NCBI GenBank assembly: GCA_046316025.1
Contig: JBKCXU010000060.1
Location: 1-5,586 of the forward strand
Direction of reading: 5' to 3'
Length of the DNA: 5,586 nt
From: JAJTHJ01 sp046316025
GTDB taxonomy: Bacteria > Pseudomonadota > Gammaproteobacteria > Burkholderiales > Burkholderiaceae_F
In this document: one piece after another, positions 5,370 to 5,586 of the stretch
Layout: every line of letters begins with the position of its first letter
Position numbering within the stretch: position 1 is the first letter of the stretch
Translations under genes and position numbers: made by a program
The notes under the pieces: model-generated
Told to the model about the DNA's origin: nothing
The model's database searches: none
The model's input: only the letters and a program-made list of their open reading frames with translations

Positions 5370-5586
5370 CTATGCAGGTGCCGCTGCCGCGGCCGCCAGC
5401 AGCCGCGGCAGACGCCGCAGGTTGGTGGCCAGCAACGCCACGGTGAACGCCTGCTGCACCTTGTCCAACCCGCGCAGCTTGACCTGCCGGATCGTGCCGC
5501 CGTGCTGCTTGCCGTCGCCGAACAAGGTCTCGATGAGCTTGCGCACGGTCTGGCTGAGCCGGTAACCGATGTGGCGCGTGGTGCGC
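5370..5586 (-). CDS. IS5-superfamily (IS1182-like) transposase, C-terminal fragment
   Basis: Only the last 71 codons plus stop (TAG at 5372-5370) are in the window; the N-terminal and central DDE regions lie beyond its right edge. The visible part reads IGYRLSQTVRKLIETLFG (6-23), then KQHGG (26-30), VKLRGLDKVQQAF (35-47) and LLATNLRRL (51-59), ending in an Ala-rich tail. This matches the C-terminal block of IS5/IS1182-type transposases, where R-x-x-I/V-E-x-x-F-G-x-x-K supplies the final catalytic Glu (here E19), followed by the G-L-x-K/R-V and A-x-N-L segments. The visible reading frame is intact, so the element may be complete, though this cannot be seen. A 10-bp perfect inverted repeat (5384-5393 and 5402-5411) underlies the Ala-rich tail. 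Confidence 0.82.
   Translation of the reverse strand, partial: RTTRHIGYRLSQTVRKLIETLFGDGKQHGGTIRQVKLRGLDKVQQAFTVALLATNLRRLPRLLAAAAAAPA
5384..5411. repeat. 10-bp perfect hairpin near the transposase 3' end
   Basis: CTGCCGCGGC at 5384-5393 pairs perfectly with GCCGCGGCAG at 5402-5411 around an 8-base loop. It lies within the codons for the Ala-rich transposase tail, about 12 bases before the stop codon. It would form a very stable RNA stem but has no following T-run. It could impede read-through transcription or simply reflect GCG/GCC/CTG codons. Confidence 0.4.

Larger units (their letters stand above)
5194..5586 (-). mobile_element. Insertion sequence extremity, IS5-superfamily-like (IS1182-type), truncated by window edge
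   Basis: The element appears to begin at 5194 with CAGTCTGTTGAATTTCG, an end sequence of the type seen in IS5/IS1182-like elements, immediately after the response-regulator stop. It contains about 176 bases of non-coding subterminal sequence, more T-rich than the flanking genes, then the 3' end of a transposase gene reading toward the junction. The other end and its terminal inverted repeat lie outside the window, so the exact boundary and target duplication (possibly TTAG at 5190-5193) cannot be confirmed. Family assignment rests on the transposase C-terminus and remembered end sequences. Confidence 0.75.

Noticed and set aside
5311..5565. 84-residue plus-strand open frame at the right end
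   Set aside because: It is mostly antisense to the conserved transposase C-terminus, with Ala/Arg-rich composition and no motif.
1..5586. tRNA, rRNA, CRISPR array or riboswitch
   Set aside because: No such structure or repeat spacing was seen; nearly all sequence is accounted for by coding regions, one intergenic region and the IS end.

Overview
The window is GC-rich throughout and looks like a betaproteobacterial chromosome, most likely Burkholderiales. The main evidence is the arrangement of fur diverging from bamE (omlA/smpA) followed by dapB, together with the near-canonical betaproteobacterial Fur sequence. No finer taxonomic placement is justified from this fragment.

Layout. Positions 1-1760 are a housekeeping block. 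A 3'-truncated dapB (lysine/diaminopimelate synthesis) and bamE (outer-membrane protein assembly lipoprotein) lie on the minus strand with a 4-base start/stop overlap, so they are probably one transcript. Fur (iron-responsive repressor) diverges from bamE across only 55 bases. Positions 1768-5193 hold a signalling block. It contains a LuxR-type regulator on the minus strand, convergent with fur and 7 bases from it. Divergent from the regulator, across about 230 non-coding bases, is a plus-strand pair: a six-transmembrane histidine kinase and an atypical response regulator 13 bases downstream. From 5194 to the end lies one extremity of an IS5-superfamily-like insertion sequence. It abuts the response-regulator stop codon exactly and carries the C-terminal end of its transposase.

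How the genes may work together. The kinase has the architecture of the CqsS/LqsS/PhcS group: six membrane helices, no periplasmic sensor domain, and HisKA plus HATPase_c domains. These kinases sense alpha-hydroxyketones or 3-hydroxy fatty-acid esters in Vibrio, Legionella, Janthinobacterium and Ralstonia. The regulator resembles LqsR/PhcQ-type proteins: its receiver is stretched by an insertion so the phosphoacceptor Asp falls near residue 98, and its C-terminal domain is not a recognisable DNA-binding domain. No cqsA/lqsA/phcB-like signal synthase is in the window. The divergent LuxR-type protein has a normal GerE DNA-binding domain, a long Pro/Ala-rich N-terminus and a sensory region in which the acyl-homoserine-lactone pocket residues cannot be traced. 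A working hypothesis is a mixed cell-cell signalling locus in which a LuxR 'solo' is coupled to a hydroxyketone-type two-component system. The family resemblance is from memory of motifs and architecture, and the coupling is inference from gene position only.
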